This document shows, piece after piece, positions 50,981-62,689 of a stretch of DNA of 64,000 bases. The position numbers were made by a program, and so were the translations under genes. The stretch comes from Strongylocentrotus droebachiensis (lineage: Eukaryota; Echinodermata; Echinoidea; Camarodonta; Strongylocentrotidae), in the NCBI GenBank assembly GCA_035222895.1, contig JAVYIG010001612.1, forward strand, positions 62,001 to 126,000, in the 5' to 3' direction. Numbering within the stretch: position 1 is the stretch's first letter; each line of letters starts with the position of its first letter. The notes under the pieces were generated by a model that saw only the letters and a list, made by a program, of their open reading frames with translations, searched no databases and was not told the origin of the DNA.

Positions 50981-51770
50981 AGGATATAGGTAGCATTAAA
51001 TCACTTTTTATTTTATACATTTACCCTTTTTCCTACAACTTATGGGAGGGGCTCCTCGACCATTTTTTTACAGGGATAGGCACCCCCTCCCCTCCACACT
51101 GAATTTTTAACACTGCATTTATCTTTACCGTGTAATATATTTCATACATGTTTAATATTTTCTAATAAAACAGACACTGAGAAAATGCCCACGCGGCCAC
51201 ACCAATAAATGTTTGTTTTCCATTTGCAATATCACCACGTTCAAAATCATGTTATTTCATTTCATTTTAGAACTAACATAATAGTGCTGCGCGCAAGTTA
51301 AAGACGTACTTACCTGCACATCCTATTCCCAGCCAGGCCGAACTCATGATTTCATTGTATGCAAGATCATGGCTTGAATGAATATTATAACATGCACTTC
51401 ACGATATTTGCAACGATGTTGGGAATAGATTGCCCTATATGGTATCATTCGCCATGTTTACATTCAGTGTGATGATATAATTTACCACTGCTAAAAAAAG
51501 GTGTATCATTATTACTTTTAACTGGATACGGTATCTTTAATGTCCTCTGTAGACACGTAATCAAAGGAGTGAAAACAAGAAAATTATTGAATGAGCAAAA
51601 GTCCAAAAATATTTTTAACCTACGGGGAAATGTGTGCGACATTGAACATGATTTCAGCCACCAAGCTCTTCGAAAAACTGACGTCTGCCACAATCCGAAA
51701 TGCGCCCTAAGTTAAAGGAACTGCCTCCTACTGGGTACCCATTTACTACACCTGGGCTGAGAGTGGCAGT
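50981..51770. other. Downstream flank of the TRIM gene
   Basis: No coding region recognised. This should hold the TRIM 3' UTR on the minus strand. TTTATT (AATAAA on -) occurs at about 51008; nothing closer was confirmed. Confidence 0.4.
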
Positions 51771-53372
51771 TCAGGCAGCAAGCTCTATGAAATACAATCG
51801 CCTTTTACTTTTGAAGGCCAGCATGTTTGGGGTGAGACTCACCATGTAAGACCAAAATGACTGACATGGGCTATGGAGTTTGAGGGGCGCGAAGGCCACA
51901 TCCTCAAGGAGGCGTGTCCCGTCAAGGGTGTACCTGGTCAGTCCTATAGTGTCGGACCCGACCCTCACCCTGGCTACCAACACACTGTCATCACCATCTA
52001 CTGCAGCTAGAAGATATTCTGAATCATCACTTGCTGTGATGGAGCTTCCGACGTGTCCGTCTCTGTCAAAGACAGTGACTGTACTTGGTGTCATGATACA
52101 GGTGCAGGTCACCATGATGCCTGTCTTGGTGACACAGATCTGCGAGGGTTTGATGTTACCGGTGTGGACTACTCTCTTGGGGTTAGACTTGCTGCCGTGA
52201 AAGATGTTGATCTCGGAGGATCGACCCACCGCGTAGATGTTGTCCTCTAGGTCGCTACATATCATCGGGCACATGCCCGCCTTGTTGCAGATGTACTTCA
52301 TGCCTCCGATTCGTTTGCCTTTCCGATCAAACACAAGGCATACATCTACATCATGGGAAACGACCGTTCTTCCGTCGGCAAGCATTGCGATGTCATATAC
52401 GTTACCCACGTCGCTCTTCAGATGAGTGATCTGGTTTCCTGATAAGGAAAAGCAGTCCGAACCCTTGCCGTTCCAGCCATACCCAACAACCACTGCATCC
52501 TTGGACAGTGCTGACATGCCTGCCAAACCCTTGGGTAACGGAATTTCTCCTACAATCGTCATTGAATTTACTGTTGGAGTACTTGTGTGAAGCCCCTCTG
52601 CATTCTTACCTCTTACAGATGAAGCAGTTTGGTCATGCTGCCTTTCATTCGCCGATGCATTCATTTCAAGTTCGATGTGACCTAGGGCAAGAAGCTTCTC
52701 ATCCGCTTGACAAAACAATGCACTCTTTTCAGCTGTCTCGTCCGAATTCTTTCGTATTTCGTTCACCATTTTTAGTAACATTCCTTCATCTTCCTGGAGA
52801 ATCATTAACTTTTTAACAAAGGCATCCCTAATTTCCTTCTCCAAATTCCCAAGGTGTTGGTTCGTATCCTTTGTGAGATCATCAGCATTACTCAAAGACC
52901 TTTCAAGTAGGAATCGTCTTGCCTTCCTTCGAATAAGAGTGTTTCGCCTTTCCTTCAGGTCCCTTTCCAACTCTTCTTTCTTTTTGATGACATGATCTTT
53001 GTGGCCGTTGAGGTAACAAGTAAGGCAGATGAATTCCGCACAATCTTCACAAAAGATGTCCTTGTAGACTCCACTGTGCATTGAACAGTACACCGGTCTA
53101 CGACCAGCAACCTCTAAGTTGATTTTCTCCACAAGTCCCTTGACTGAAAAGTTTGGAATCAGTCCTGCCACCCGGTCCTGACCAAGACCGGTCACACCCC
53201 TGCAGACGGGACAGACTAGGTGATCAAGATCATGATGCTGCTCGTCGTATGCTTCCAGGCACTCCCTGCAGAAGGTGTGACCACAGCCAAGGATGGTAGC
53301 GTTCTCGAAGACGTCAATACACAAGGGACACACCAGGCCTTGAAGCTTCTCACCTTCCACCTTGCTAGCCAT
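51771..53372 (-). CDS. TRIM/RBCC protein, probable RING E3 ubiquitin ligase, 533 aa, single exon
   Basis: RING-type E3 ligases of the TRIM family act in protein turnover, signalling and innate immunity. The C3HC4 RING has C15, C18, C30, H32, C35, C38, C54 and C57. The B-box type 2 has C96, H99, C108, C111, C116, C119, H124 and H127. A charged coiled coil spans about 130-245. Residues about 285-530 contain repeated beta-strand units (e.g. LADGRTVVSHDVDVCLVFD) resembling the NHL/WD-like propeller of TRIM56-, TRIM2/3- or TRIM71-like proteins; exact NHL repeats were not confirmed. Intronless TRIM genes are expanded in echinoderms and amphioxus. The start is the first ATG of the frame. No stop or frameshift within. 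Confidence 0.92.
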   Translation of the reverse strand: MASKVEGEKLQGLVCPLCIDVFENATILGCGHTFCRECLEAYDEQHHDLDHLVCPVCRGVTGLGQDRVAGLIPNFSVKGLVEKINLEVAGRRPVYCSMHSGVYKDIFCEDCAEFICLTCYLNGHKDHVIKKKEELERDLKERRNTLIRRKARRFLLERSLSNADDLTKDTNQHLGNLEKEIRDAFVKKLMILQEDEGMLLKMVNEIRKNSDETAEKSALFCQADEKLLALGHIELEMNASANERQHDQTASSVRGKNAEGLHTSTPTVNSMTIVGEIPLPKGLAGMSALSKDAVVVGYGWNGKGSDCFSLSGNQITHLKSDVGNVYDIAMLADGRTVVSHDVDVCLVFDRKGKRIGGMKYICNKAGMCPMICSDLEDNIYAVGRSSEINIFHGSKSNPKRVVHTGNIKPSQICVTKTGIMVTCTCIMTPSTVTVFDRDGHVGSSITASDDSEYLLAAVDGDDSVLVARVRVGSDTIGLTRYTLDGTRLLEDVAFAPLKLHSPCQSFWSYMVSLTPNMLAFKSKRRLYFIELAA

Positions 53373-53858
53373 TGCGGTCGACGGTCGGGATATATCAGAT
53401 CTATGGGATGCAGAAACATGGACAGAATTCGTGGTTAAATACGTTCATAATCTGTATCAACAACAACAACAACGAACTAGTATGATACTGCATAACACTT
53501 TTTTTAACAAGTTTTTTAATCGATCGAATTAAACCCTTCAAATACTTTTGTTCTGTCAATGAAATACCGCCGGGTTCATAATAAATATAAAACAAATAAT
53601 TAAAATATATAGATGATGATGTTGATAATAATAATAATAGTTGTAATGATGATGATAATAATAATAATAATTGTAATGATGATAATAATAATGATGATAA
53701 TATTATTAATAATAATAATAATGATAACAACAACAAAAAAGCAACAATAGTGGATTCTTGTATAGAGTTCGTGTCTGTCAGACTTGACACTCGTGGCGCT
53801 CCACAATTATTACCCCGGCTTTAAGGAATTGAAGAGGAAGTCCATCCTGACATTTAGT
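53373..53858. other. TRIM upstream region with (ATT/ATG)n
   Basis: No promoter element could be assigned. 53610-53745 is an imperfect (ATT)n/(ATG)n repeat. A non-coding 5' exon may exist further right. Confidence 0.45.
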
Positions 53859-54290
53859 TGGTTTTAATAGAAGCAAAAAAAAAATGAGAGCAACCGGACA
53901 GTCAAAGTTTGAGCAAAATCTGATAAAAAATAAGAAAGTTATGAATTTTTGAAGTTGCGATCAATGAAACATAAATTCGTAGCTCTGTGGCGTATCTTGC
54001 GAGCTCCCCTCCCATTTACCCTGTACATAACATTGTAACTGTCATTTTCGTAGTTATTGATGACGGAATAGATTTGTTTCATACAGGGGTTGTGTAAAAA
54101 ATACATATTTGCAACAATTATATTTAAGTTGCATGTATGACTGGAAATTGTCTTTACACCCAAAATAGAAATTTCTGAATTTTTAGTACAAAGCAAATTG
54201 GTGGGGAGCTCACAAGAGTAAGACCACGACGACTTCAAACTTTCAATATTGTAAATCAAATTATGTACCTTCGTCAGAGGCCTACTGACT
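53859..54290. mobile_element. Diverged half copy of MITE family B
   Basis: AATAGAAGCAAAAAAAAAAT, AAAGTTTGAGCAAAATC and ATAAGAAAGTTATGAATTTTT match 7150-7235. Termini and TTAA were not found. Confidence 0.6.
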
Positions 54291-54634
54291 AAATGTAGCT
54301 AGCTAATTTTGAAGGTATTCCTTTCGGACATACTTGAATTAAATTCAAAGTCCCCTTTTAATTAACATAGTTACCGAACAAACACGAAATACAATGACAT
54401 TCTGTGTAATACATTAATGATTTAATTGATTCGTGTAGGCAAACTAAACGAAATCTTATGAGTTAAGTTTAATACAATCATTGTTATCTTACCAGAAAAA
54501 CAGGCCTGCAATTCTAAAAGGCATTCCTAGCAGAGTCGTGGCGTTGGCCCTCAGGTCGGGGTGGTGGAAACCTAAAAAGTGAAAAATATAGATAACTAGG
54601 AGAGATGACATAGCCTTGACAATCTTTCCATTTC

Positions 54635-54661
54635 TTCTTTTCTTCTTCTTCTTCTTCTTCT

Positions 54662-54725
<64 letters not shown>

Positions 54726-55085
54726 TTCTTCTTCTTCTTTTCTTCTTCTTCTTCTTCTTCTTCTTTTCCCCTTCTTCTTTTTGTCTTCTTCTTCTTCTCA
54801 TTCTTCCTCATCTTCATCTTCTTCCTCTTTTTCTTCTTTTTCTTCTTCTTTTTCTTCTTCTTCTTCTTCTTCTTCTTCTTCTTCTTCTCTTCTTCTTCTT
54901 CTTCTTCTTCTTCTTCTTTTCCCCTTCTTCTTTTTGTCTTCTTCTTCTTCTCATTCTTCCTCATCTTCATCTTCTTCCTCTTTTTCTTCTTTTTCTTCTT
55001 CTTCTTCTTCTTCTTTTTCTTCTTATTCTTCTTCTTCTTCTTCTTCTTCTTCTTCTTCTTCTTTTTCTTCTTCTCTTTCCTATCA
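54635..55085. repeat. (CTT)n microsatellite with a 153-bp internal duplication
   Basis: About 450 bp of polypyrimidine. The segment from TTTTCCCCTTC at 54764 recurs at 54917. Long Lys/Glu/Arg, Phe or Ser frames here are repeat artefacts. Confidence 0.95.
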
Positions 55086-55242
55086 AAGTATTTGTATTGA
55101 CCCTTGTTTCTTATGTTGGGAATGTTGGAGATTGGTGGAGTATTTAACGTAAAATGAAAATAATGATAATAATAAATAAAATAAAATATTAAAGGGCAAT
55201 CCTACCTTTGTAATGGGTTCATTTGCACGAAGGCAGAATTAA

Positions 55243-55625
55243 AGATAAACTCCAGTACTGGTTAAAAAAAAGAAATTAATTCTCACAGAATCAAACGAAA
55301 CTTACACTGAATGTTCAAGATTACAAATAAATGACATGTGCCAAACAATTTTGGAAGAAAATGTATACTGGCTGAGTAATGAGCATAGAAAGACAAGGAA
55401 ACCAAGGCAGTACCATCCCCGACACCATGTGTGTTGTCCCATATATAGCTTTCTATATGAGTGTTTGTTACTTTACCAAGACTCGGTCAAATTTATTATG
55501 ATTTTGATGACTCCAGAACCTTGCAATGCACACCAATACTTACATGCTCCATGATCAACTGTTTCTGATCATTTCACACCTTTTCTTTCACAATTCAATC
55601 GCATTACCAGTACTAAAGTTTATCT
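55243..55625 (-). mobile_element. TTAA MITE, family A, copy 4
   Basis: TTAA at 55239-55242 and 55626-55629. The ends AGATAAACTCCAGTACTGG and CCAGTACTAAAGTTTATCT are inverted repeats. The interior is in reverse orientation and is the best guide to the split copy at 29131. Confidence 0.9.
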
Positions 55626-55629
55626 TTAA

Positions 55630-56205
55630 GAAAAGACAGAATAACGAAAGTTTGAAATAAATTGGACCAATAATGGTTATGAATGTTTGAAATATGACAT
55701 CTATACGAATCTCAAATTCGCAATTTGTTTAATAGTTTCTGACGTAGTCACGGACAACTTTTCTGCTTGTTATTTCCCCCAAAAAATACAATTAATTTCT
55801 AATATGTGCCTTCTCCCTTGGGTCACTACTCAAAATATATCATTGATAACATTTTATTATAGGTCCTCTAAAAAGAAAAGGCCCTCTGGAGTTACACATG
55901 TGTGCCTCTTTTTTTTTGCCTTTTGGTCATTTATTTTTGTTTTGAAACAAACGGGAAAGTTTTCCGTGCCACAATCACAGTGCCATTACCTTTACAGCCA
56001 ATGTGAAGTGCCCATAGTGATTTAAACTTTAATTTTTTTAATTTTTTTTTCTTCTAACGAATACGTTCAAACTTTCACCCGTTTGCTTCTGTGATTTTCT
56101 GTTTTCTTTTTGAGTAGTTGTCTATTATGGTTGGATTTTCCTTTATCGAGTAAAAAAAAGTGGATGCGCTAATACCTTAACTTTTATTAATGTAAAACAT
56201 TTCCC
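55630..56205. other. No feature recognised
   Basis: AT-rich sequence between two family A MITEs. A 112-codon frame at 55687-56025 has no recognisable motif and low-complexity Phe-rich parts; not called. Confidence 0.4.
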
Positions 56206-56590
56206 AGATAAAGTTGAGTTCTGGTCATGTGATTGCATTGTGAAAGAAACGGTGTGGAATCTATCAGAAAAGGTTGTTCATCTAATATAAGTATTCGTGT
56301 GTATTGCAAGGTTCTGGAATCATCAAAATGATAAGAAATTTGGCCAAATCTTGGCAAAGTTACAAGCACTGTACACAGAATGATGTATATGGGACTACAC
56401 GAGCACATGGCGAAAAAAACCTACCCCCCGATTTTTACGATGTTTCATGTCATATTTAGAATATAAAGGCATTTGAATAGCCATGCTTTTCTGGGAACAT
56501 GTTTAATCTGATGTTCTTCCACCCTTGCATAATAACAATGATAACGCTCACAAATTATTTTTTACCTCTTCCCAGAACTCAACCTTCTCT
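56206..56590 (+). mobile_element. TTAA MITE, family A, copy 5
   Basis: Ends AGATAAAGTTGAGTTCTGG and CCAGAACTCAACCTTCTCT, TTAA on the right (56591-56594), decayed left flank. Orientation as copy 1. Confidence 0.85.
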
Positions 56591-56594
56591 TTAA

Positions 56595-57814
56595 CATGTT
56601 CAACTGCTGTTCAAAAATAAAGTTTAAATTATACATGCAAATACCGGTTCCTGGAAATGCGGTAGAATACCTTTCGGTTCCTCATATGCGTGGGTATAGC
56701 ACGTGTACACAACCGAATCCTAAAATGCTACTTAACCATGCTAACTCAGCACGTTGCTAGCTCTACGTGATTGTGGCGTTGATGCTTATATAGTTAGGCA
56801 GCTTAGATGTATTCCCTGCCTAAGTGCATAATATGATAATTATAATAATACTACTAGCATTGCGTTCTTCGAAACTATACAAGTGACAGTATAGATGTAG
56901 CTTAAATGCGACGATTATATTACTGGGAACTTTGTCTCACAAAGCCATCATATAGGCCTATCCTTTTTTACTTCTTCTTTTTCATTTTATATAAACATTT
57001 AAGTGAACCTTATTTACACATTGTCGATGATATTGATAACTTTGTATTTCCATTGTTTTGTTTAATGAATGTTTATTTGCTTCGATTGTATAATTATTTT
57101 ATAAAAATGAAATAAATGAACGATTGGTCGATTGATTTCCATTTTCCACCGAAAGAAGGAGACGTTTCGAGCAAATAATGTTGACTTATTTGTGCCCCCC
57201 CCCTTTTTTTTTCATGTCACGATTTTCCTGCATTTATAGGTTAATTGCTTGAATCTCCTGAATGGAGACGATTATAATGGGTAAATTATATTTCTAAATC
57301 AACATACGTAATACAGCATAAACAATAATAATTCACTCTATTAAATCAATCGCCCTAAACTCTTGCGTTTTCTGTAATTAGCTAGGCGTTGCTAATCTAT
57401 ACAATATCATTCCCAGTTCGCAGTTATCTCGTGCATTAGATGTACCGTGGCATTCTAATTTATCGATGCATGTTTGCAATGTAGAAATAGAGATTGTATA
57501 GATGTCCTTAGCATTATAGGGATAGAACGTAAACAAGGCCGCGGCATTGGAGGACTAATTACCTATATCATCACATCATGAAAGGCATAATATCGAAAGA
57601 ATGTGACTTACGTGTACGTATAGCATTTAGTGGACACATGCAGCCTCGCCCCGTTGTTGCTATCTTCAGTTCCGGGTTGGGTCATTATATTACATGTACC
57701 CTATACGTTTTTCCAATTTCCCCGTAGCTAGTCTATAGCAGTCAGTCATCGTTCAGTTGTAAATCAGATACGGCACATATGATTTGGTCACATTATGTAC
57801 CCCCCCCCCCCCTC

Positions 57815-57849
<35 letters not shown>

Positions 57850-58265
57850 TCTCTATATATATTAACACACACATACAAACGCACGCACACACACACACAC
57901 ACACATAATATTTATATCGCTTTATCATCCCCCAACATCCGACGAAGGTGTTTAATAGGCCAGGGACGTGATCAAGCAAGTCCCTTCTTCAAGGTGAAGA
58001 TAATTCGGCATTAGCCGAATATTATTGTGTACCGTCGAATGGGTTTCCAGATAATCCAGTGTATACCGTGCTTAGTCAAGGTCTGGTGCATGTTGAAGGT
58101 GAATGACTCACTAACTCATCACTCATCCTCAACTGCCTTCATTATCTTGTAAAATTGACTTAATTTACCACTTGAGCAGCAGCTCATGGAGAACACGTCC
58201 GCCATTAAAGGGATCGGGTGACTTTGTCTCAAATTCTGAAAAAAAATCCTGAATTTAGCTCATGC
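56595..58265. other. No gene; (CT)n and (CA)n repeat
   Basis: No coding region recognised. 57797-57905 is poly-C, (CT)n, a TATATATA run and (CA)n in succession. The rest is ordinary AT-rich sequence. Confidence 0.5.
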
Positions 58266-58273
58266 TGCAATGA

Positions 58274-59120
58274 CAGTGGCGTAGACAGGCTCGTACACTT
58301 GGGGGGATGACTCAGGGGCGGATCTAGCTTTTTGCTAAGGGGGGGGGTTGACCAAAATAATGACGATGCGGAGCATCGTCCACGAGCCGCGAAGCGGCGA
58401 GCCGAATTTTTTTGGGGTGTTTATTAGAACCCCGTAAGTGATGTTTTCCTGGCATCTATTAACACAATGGAGACCATAAAAAGCAGTGCATGATAACGTC
58501 TTTTTAAATCAAGTAACAGTTAAATACACAGTTATATCCAGAGTTATCATGTGTTTGGTTAAGTTACCAGATGAGTTGAATATCTTCTCACAATATTTGC
58601 ACTTGAAAGGGTTTCTCTCCAGCGTGCGTTCTTTTTTCATTCTTTTTTTCTTTTTTTTCTTCTTTTTTCCCCCTTTTTTTTTGTTTGTTTTTTGGGCCGC
58701 CCAAGGGGGGGGGGGTTTAAACCCCCTAACCCCCCCCCCCCCCGTAGATCCGCGCCTGTTTAATCTTGTGGTTATCTTGTGGTTTCCAAACCACAAGATA
58801 ACCACAAATACTTGTAAGATTTTCTTTTTTTTACCGTCTGAATTGGCTTTCACCGTGTGAATGCGGCTAATAACAATAAACACAATTACAATAATGATGA
58901 GGATTATTATTATCATCATCATAATTATTATTATTATTAATATTATAATTGTTATCATTATTATTATTACTATTATTATCATCATTATGACTTATTAAGT
59001 AAGCAAATATCATTCCCCAAAACCTGGGGGGATGATTGTACATGCCACCCCCCCCCCACCTTGTGAGGTGGGGGGGATGCATCCCCCTCATCCCCCCCCC
59101 CCCCGTTGTCTACGCCCCTG
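58274..59120. mobile_element. hAT-type MITE with perfect 8-bp target duplication
   Basis: TGCAATGA occurs at 58266-58273 and 59121-59128. The ends are CAGTGGCGTAGACA and TTGTCTACGCCCCTG. It encloses the zinc-finger-bearing element (58313-58758), a 20-bp-arm hairpin (58766-58807) and an (ATT)n microsatellite (58895-58990). Confidence 0.88.
58313..58758 (-). mobile_element. Element carrying a captured C2H2 zinc-finger fragment, copy 1
   Basis: The ends are CAGGGGCGGATCTAGC (left) and GTAGATCCGCGCCTG (right). On the minus strand it encodes NPFKCKYCEKIFNSSGNLTK (see copy 2). Two perfect short hairpins lie at 58362-58380 and 58386-58398. Poly-G/C flanks the right end. No clear target duplication. 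Nested in the hAT-type MITE. Confidence 0.85.
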
Positions 59121-59128
59121 TGCAATGA

Positions 59129-59489
59129 TAATTATAAACCTTTAGGTCGATCTTGAATCCCATGACTTTTAAAAGCCGATCGCCTGTCTGATTATCAAGA
59201 TATTTATTAATTGAAAATCGACATTTCAAAAACCGTTTTTATAACACTACAGTCTATTGGGTAAAAATAATATGGTAAAACCGGTCACTCAAAGATGTTT
59301 ACCTTTTGAGGCACGTCATGATAATTTTGAAGGGCAATTTTTTAGGGCTCCAATATAACACCATATCACAGGCACTGATAACACGTAAAGTGCCATGCAT
59401 CTCAGATTTAACATTGTAAAACGATGCCTTTAAAAGGTATGGCGTGTTTGTGAGTTTTTTCTCTCGCACTCCTTTCCTCCCTTCTTTCA

Positions 59490-59563
<74 letters not shown>

Positions 59564-59898
59564 TTCTCTCTTTCTCTTAGTCTCTTTCTCTATACCTTTC
59601 TCTCTAATTTTCTCTTTTCCATCCCCAATGCCATCCTTTCTCTCCCTGTCTATACTCCCTTTATCTGGCTGTTAACATTTTGTGTCCCCAATGCCTCTAT
59701 AACTTTACCTCTTACATGTCTTCAGTCGGCCATGTTGGTACATTCATTTACAAATTCAAAGCTTATATAGGTTAATGACTCATATACGTGGTCTAATTTT
59801 TTTTCCGATACTAGTTTAATTTTTAGTATATAAATAGATATTCTACTCGCCAGACTGACAAGGACATGCCCCATGAATAGCAAAGCACTTTTGCTCTT
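59129..59898. other. No gene; (CT)n
   Basis: 59490-59610 is an interrupted (CT)n repeat. The 108-codon frame over it is an artefact. Confidence 0.6.
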
Positions 59899-59900
59899 TA

Positions 59901-60264
59901 CACTCTAAATTACAGGGATTTAAAATTTAAATCTTAAGCCGGATTTGAATGAAATTAAATCCATAAAGATTGATTTTTAATCTTAAAAGATTGCTAAACT
60001 GGTTCTTAATCCGAGTTTCAAATATAAAAAAAAAGAAGTCCCAAAAAGGATTGCTTTTAAATCTTTATCAGGGTTAATTTTAATCTAGAAAGATTTATAA
60101 TATAAATCTTTTGAACTTATTTTTTAATCCTTTACAGATTAAAACTTTTTAATCCTAGCGAAGATTAATTTTAAATCCACATCGATTGGTCCCTACCTAC
60201 AGTACATGAAAGATTTAAAAATAAATCCTATAGATTTAAATTTAAATCCCTGTAATTTAGAGTG
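59901..60264. mobile_element. TA-flanked MITE with internal AAAGATT repeats
   Basis: TA on both sides; ends CACTCTAAATTACAGGGATT and AATCCCTGTAATTTAGAGTG. The interior repeats GGATTTAAA/AAAGATTNNNAATC many times in both orientations. TA target suggests Tc1/mariner-like mobilisation. Confidence 0.88.
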
Positions 60265-60603
60265 TAGAAGAACAAAAATGGCGCCATGCATGGACGAGGT
60301 TTCCGAGCCAGTTTTAAGGAGGGTCGTGTAACATGGATAATAGGGCACTTTATTTTCCAAAACAATTATCTCTAATGATGTTAATGGCTGGCCAGCTTAA
60401 GTGACATTGCAAGGCCCCAATGTCCTGTCGCCGCCATCAACGTTATGCATCGACGTAGATAATGTTCATGCCTTGCTAAATTATACCCTTTACCATGTTT
60501 ACGATAATTTTTAAACAGGGTACCGTTTGGAAAATTTATTGTCAGGCCAGTTCAATTTCAAGACAACAAATAGAAATAACACTTATATGATTATTAGTAA
60601 AAA
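60265..60603. other. No feature recognised
   Basis: Single-copy-looking sequence between two MITEs. No coding motif. Confidence 0.4.
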
Positions 60604-60607
60604 TTAA

Positions 60608-61115
60608 AGGTAATACAAAGTTTTGGGAAATTTTGAAAATTGGGTGGATAGTGAATCTTTACAATTTTGATATATTTGGATGCCCCTGTGGATGTATTAT
60701 ACGCACCAAAAAAATTAGCCCCTAAAACACTTCTGTTTTCGAGAAAAATTGAATATAATAATTTACCGGTGCTCCCGGTAAATTTTGACAAATAGCACCT
60801 ACAAATAGCACCTATGGCCGTACAATGGTAGCTGCGACCATGAAACTCTCAGAATATGTAGTTGTGGTATATAATTTCCAAACGGGAATAGCTAATCGGT
60901 CGATTTTAGTCAAGAAACATTGTTTCAAAGCTAAATTAATATCTTGACCTTGAGAGGGAGCTATACAACATAAAGAGTTTTTTATTTATAATTTCATAAC
61001 TTTAGACTCAATTTCAACCGCGACAACGATCAATGAATATTGTAGGAACGCATATGCTTCCAATATGTTCATTTGAACCAAATTCAGGACCCCATACCAA
61101 AACTTTGTAATACCT
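60608..61115. mobile_element. TTAA MITE, family C, copy 2
   Basis: TTAA at 60604-60607 and 61116-61119, ends as in 32448-32949, with about 90% similarity by eye along its length. Confidence 0.93.
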
Positions 61116-61311
61116 TTAATGTTAACGTTAATAAAAATGATAATGATAATAATAATGATAATAATAGTCTATACATGTACATAATATACACAGTAGATTT
61201 TGATTGTAGGCCTATACAGTGTATCAATAAAAAAGAAACAAACGATCGCAGTAATATTATTGCTTCTCCTACATACACAATTACAGATGTGAACAGCATA
61301 CAGCATTATTA

Positions 61312-61518
61312 CTCCCTTTAAAAAAAGAGTGAATTTTCACTCTATTTTCACTTTCTTGTGAGTGACGTCCGTGATCACTTGTTTAGGAGTGAAAATCGAT
61401 TGATTTAGAGTGCTCTCTAAGAAGAAAAGAGTGAATGTTCACTCTATTTTCACTACATTTTCACTCTCCAGAGGAGTGACGTCCGTGATTTTGAAAATTC
61501 ACTTTTTTTTAAAGAGAG
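61312..61518. mobile_element. TA-flanked MITE with duplicated interior
   Basis: Ends CTCCCTTTAAAAAAAGAG and its near complement, TA on both sides. A unit with GAGTGAA..TTCACTCTATTTTCACT and GAGTGACGTCCGTGAT occurs twice inside. Confidence 0.8.
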
Positions 61519-61542
61519 TAGATCCCGAGTGTTGTCGGTACA

Positions 61543-61672
61543 GTCCATAGAGATATATACTTAATAAGGCTACTTAATAAGGTACTATATACTTAATAAG
61601 GATTATATAAGGATTATATACTTAATAAGGTGTTAGTAGTATATATCTCTATGGTACAGTCCTAAATCATAC
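61543..61672. repeat. Small hairpin with CTTAATAAGG repeats
   Basis: The ends CCATAGAGATATATAC and TATATATCTCTATGG pair. Between them ACTTAATAAGG occurs four times. Confidence 0.75.
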
Positions 61673-61679
61673 ATATATA

Positions 61680-62235
61680 GTTGCCCATAAAGTTGGAATG
61701 ATTTTTCTTACCTCTTTTTATGATACGTTTAAGACAATATGCTTTATTCTCGACAGATCAAGTTTAAATTTTCTAAGAACGTTATTGATCAGTATACAGT
61801 TATTCTGATAAGATATATCTTGTTTTAATATCAAGAATAGTCCATAATATACAAAATTTGATATATCATACAATGAAGCATGGTTTGGCCAAATGTGAGT
61901 TTTAATTTAGAAAATGTATAACGTCTAAGTAGTGAAGTGCAGACATGAGACGATAACGATTTAGAATGGTGATTCAGAATATACTATGAAAAGTCTTATC
62001 AGAATTAATATTTATTTGCATGATCATCTTATTTTATGTTTGAAAAAATCTTCACGTATAAGTTAATCTTTTTGGATCTTCTTGGATTCTTTTCCTCCTA
62101 AATACTCCGAAGAAGAGTTTTGACTGGAGGTGGTGGAGGGTGGACGATTACATTTTGGATAAAGAAAAAAATACGACAGTCAAAGATAAATAAATAAATT
62201 ACCTTGATTAATCTAGAAAGAGTTCTAGTATGACT
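61680..62235. other. No gene seen
   Basis: AT-rich. TTGCCCATAAAGTTGG at 61680 is the complement of CCAACTTTATGGGCAA at 49180, so part is a dispersed repeat shared with 49040-49200. Confidence 0.4.
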
Positions 62236-62240
62236 AAAGA

Positions 62241-62322
62241 CAGGCGCGGATCTACGGGGGGGGGTTTAGGGGGTTTAAACCCCCCCCTTGGGCGGCCCAG
62301 AAAAAAAAAAAAAAAAAAAGGG

Positions 62323-62361
<39 letters not shown>

Positions 62362-62689
62362 AAGAAAAAAGAACGCACGCTGGAGAGAAACCCTTTCAAG
62401 TGCAAATATTGTGAGAAGATATTCAACTCATCTGGTAACTTAACCAAACACATGATAACTCTGGATATAACTGTGTATTAAACTGTTACTTGATTTAAAA
62501 AGACGTTATCATGCACTGCTTTTTATGGTCTCCATTGTGTTAATAGATGCCAGGAAAACATCACTTACGGGGTTCAAATAAACACCCCCAAAAAAATCGG
62601 CTCGCCGCTTCGCGGCTCGTGGACGATGCTCCGCATCGTCATTATTTTGGTCAAACCCCCCCCTTAGCAAAAAGCTAGATCCGCCCCTG
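62241..62689 (+). mobile_element. Element carrying a captured C2H2 zinc-finger fragment, copy 2
   Basis: Ends CAGGCGCGGATCTACGGG and AGCTAGATCCGCCCCTG, with AAAGA at 62236-62240 and 62690-62694 as a 5-bp target duplication. It encodes FKCKYCEKIFNSSGNLTKHM, a C2H2 finger with C-x2-C-x12-H; the position of the second His is Leu. The preceding LERNPF is a worn TGEKPF linker. The copy at 58313 is its inverted relative. Two GCGNAGC hairpins near the right end are conserved. No transposase; superfamily unknown. Confidence 0.88.

Noticed and set aside
51880-52816. Plus-strand frames within the TRIM gene
   Set aside because: Shadows of the 533-aa minus-strand TRIM frame, without domains.
54514-55152. 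Lys/Glu/Arg-, Phe- and Ser-rich open frames up to 178 codons
   Set aside because: They lie entirely on a (CTT)n repeat with an internal duplication.
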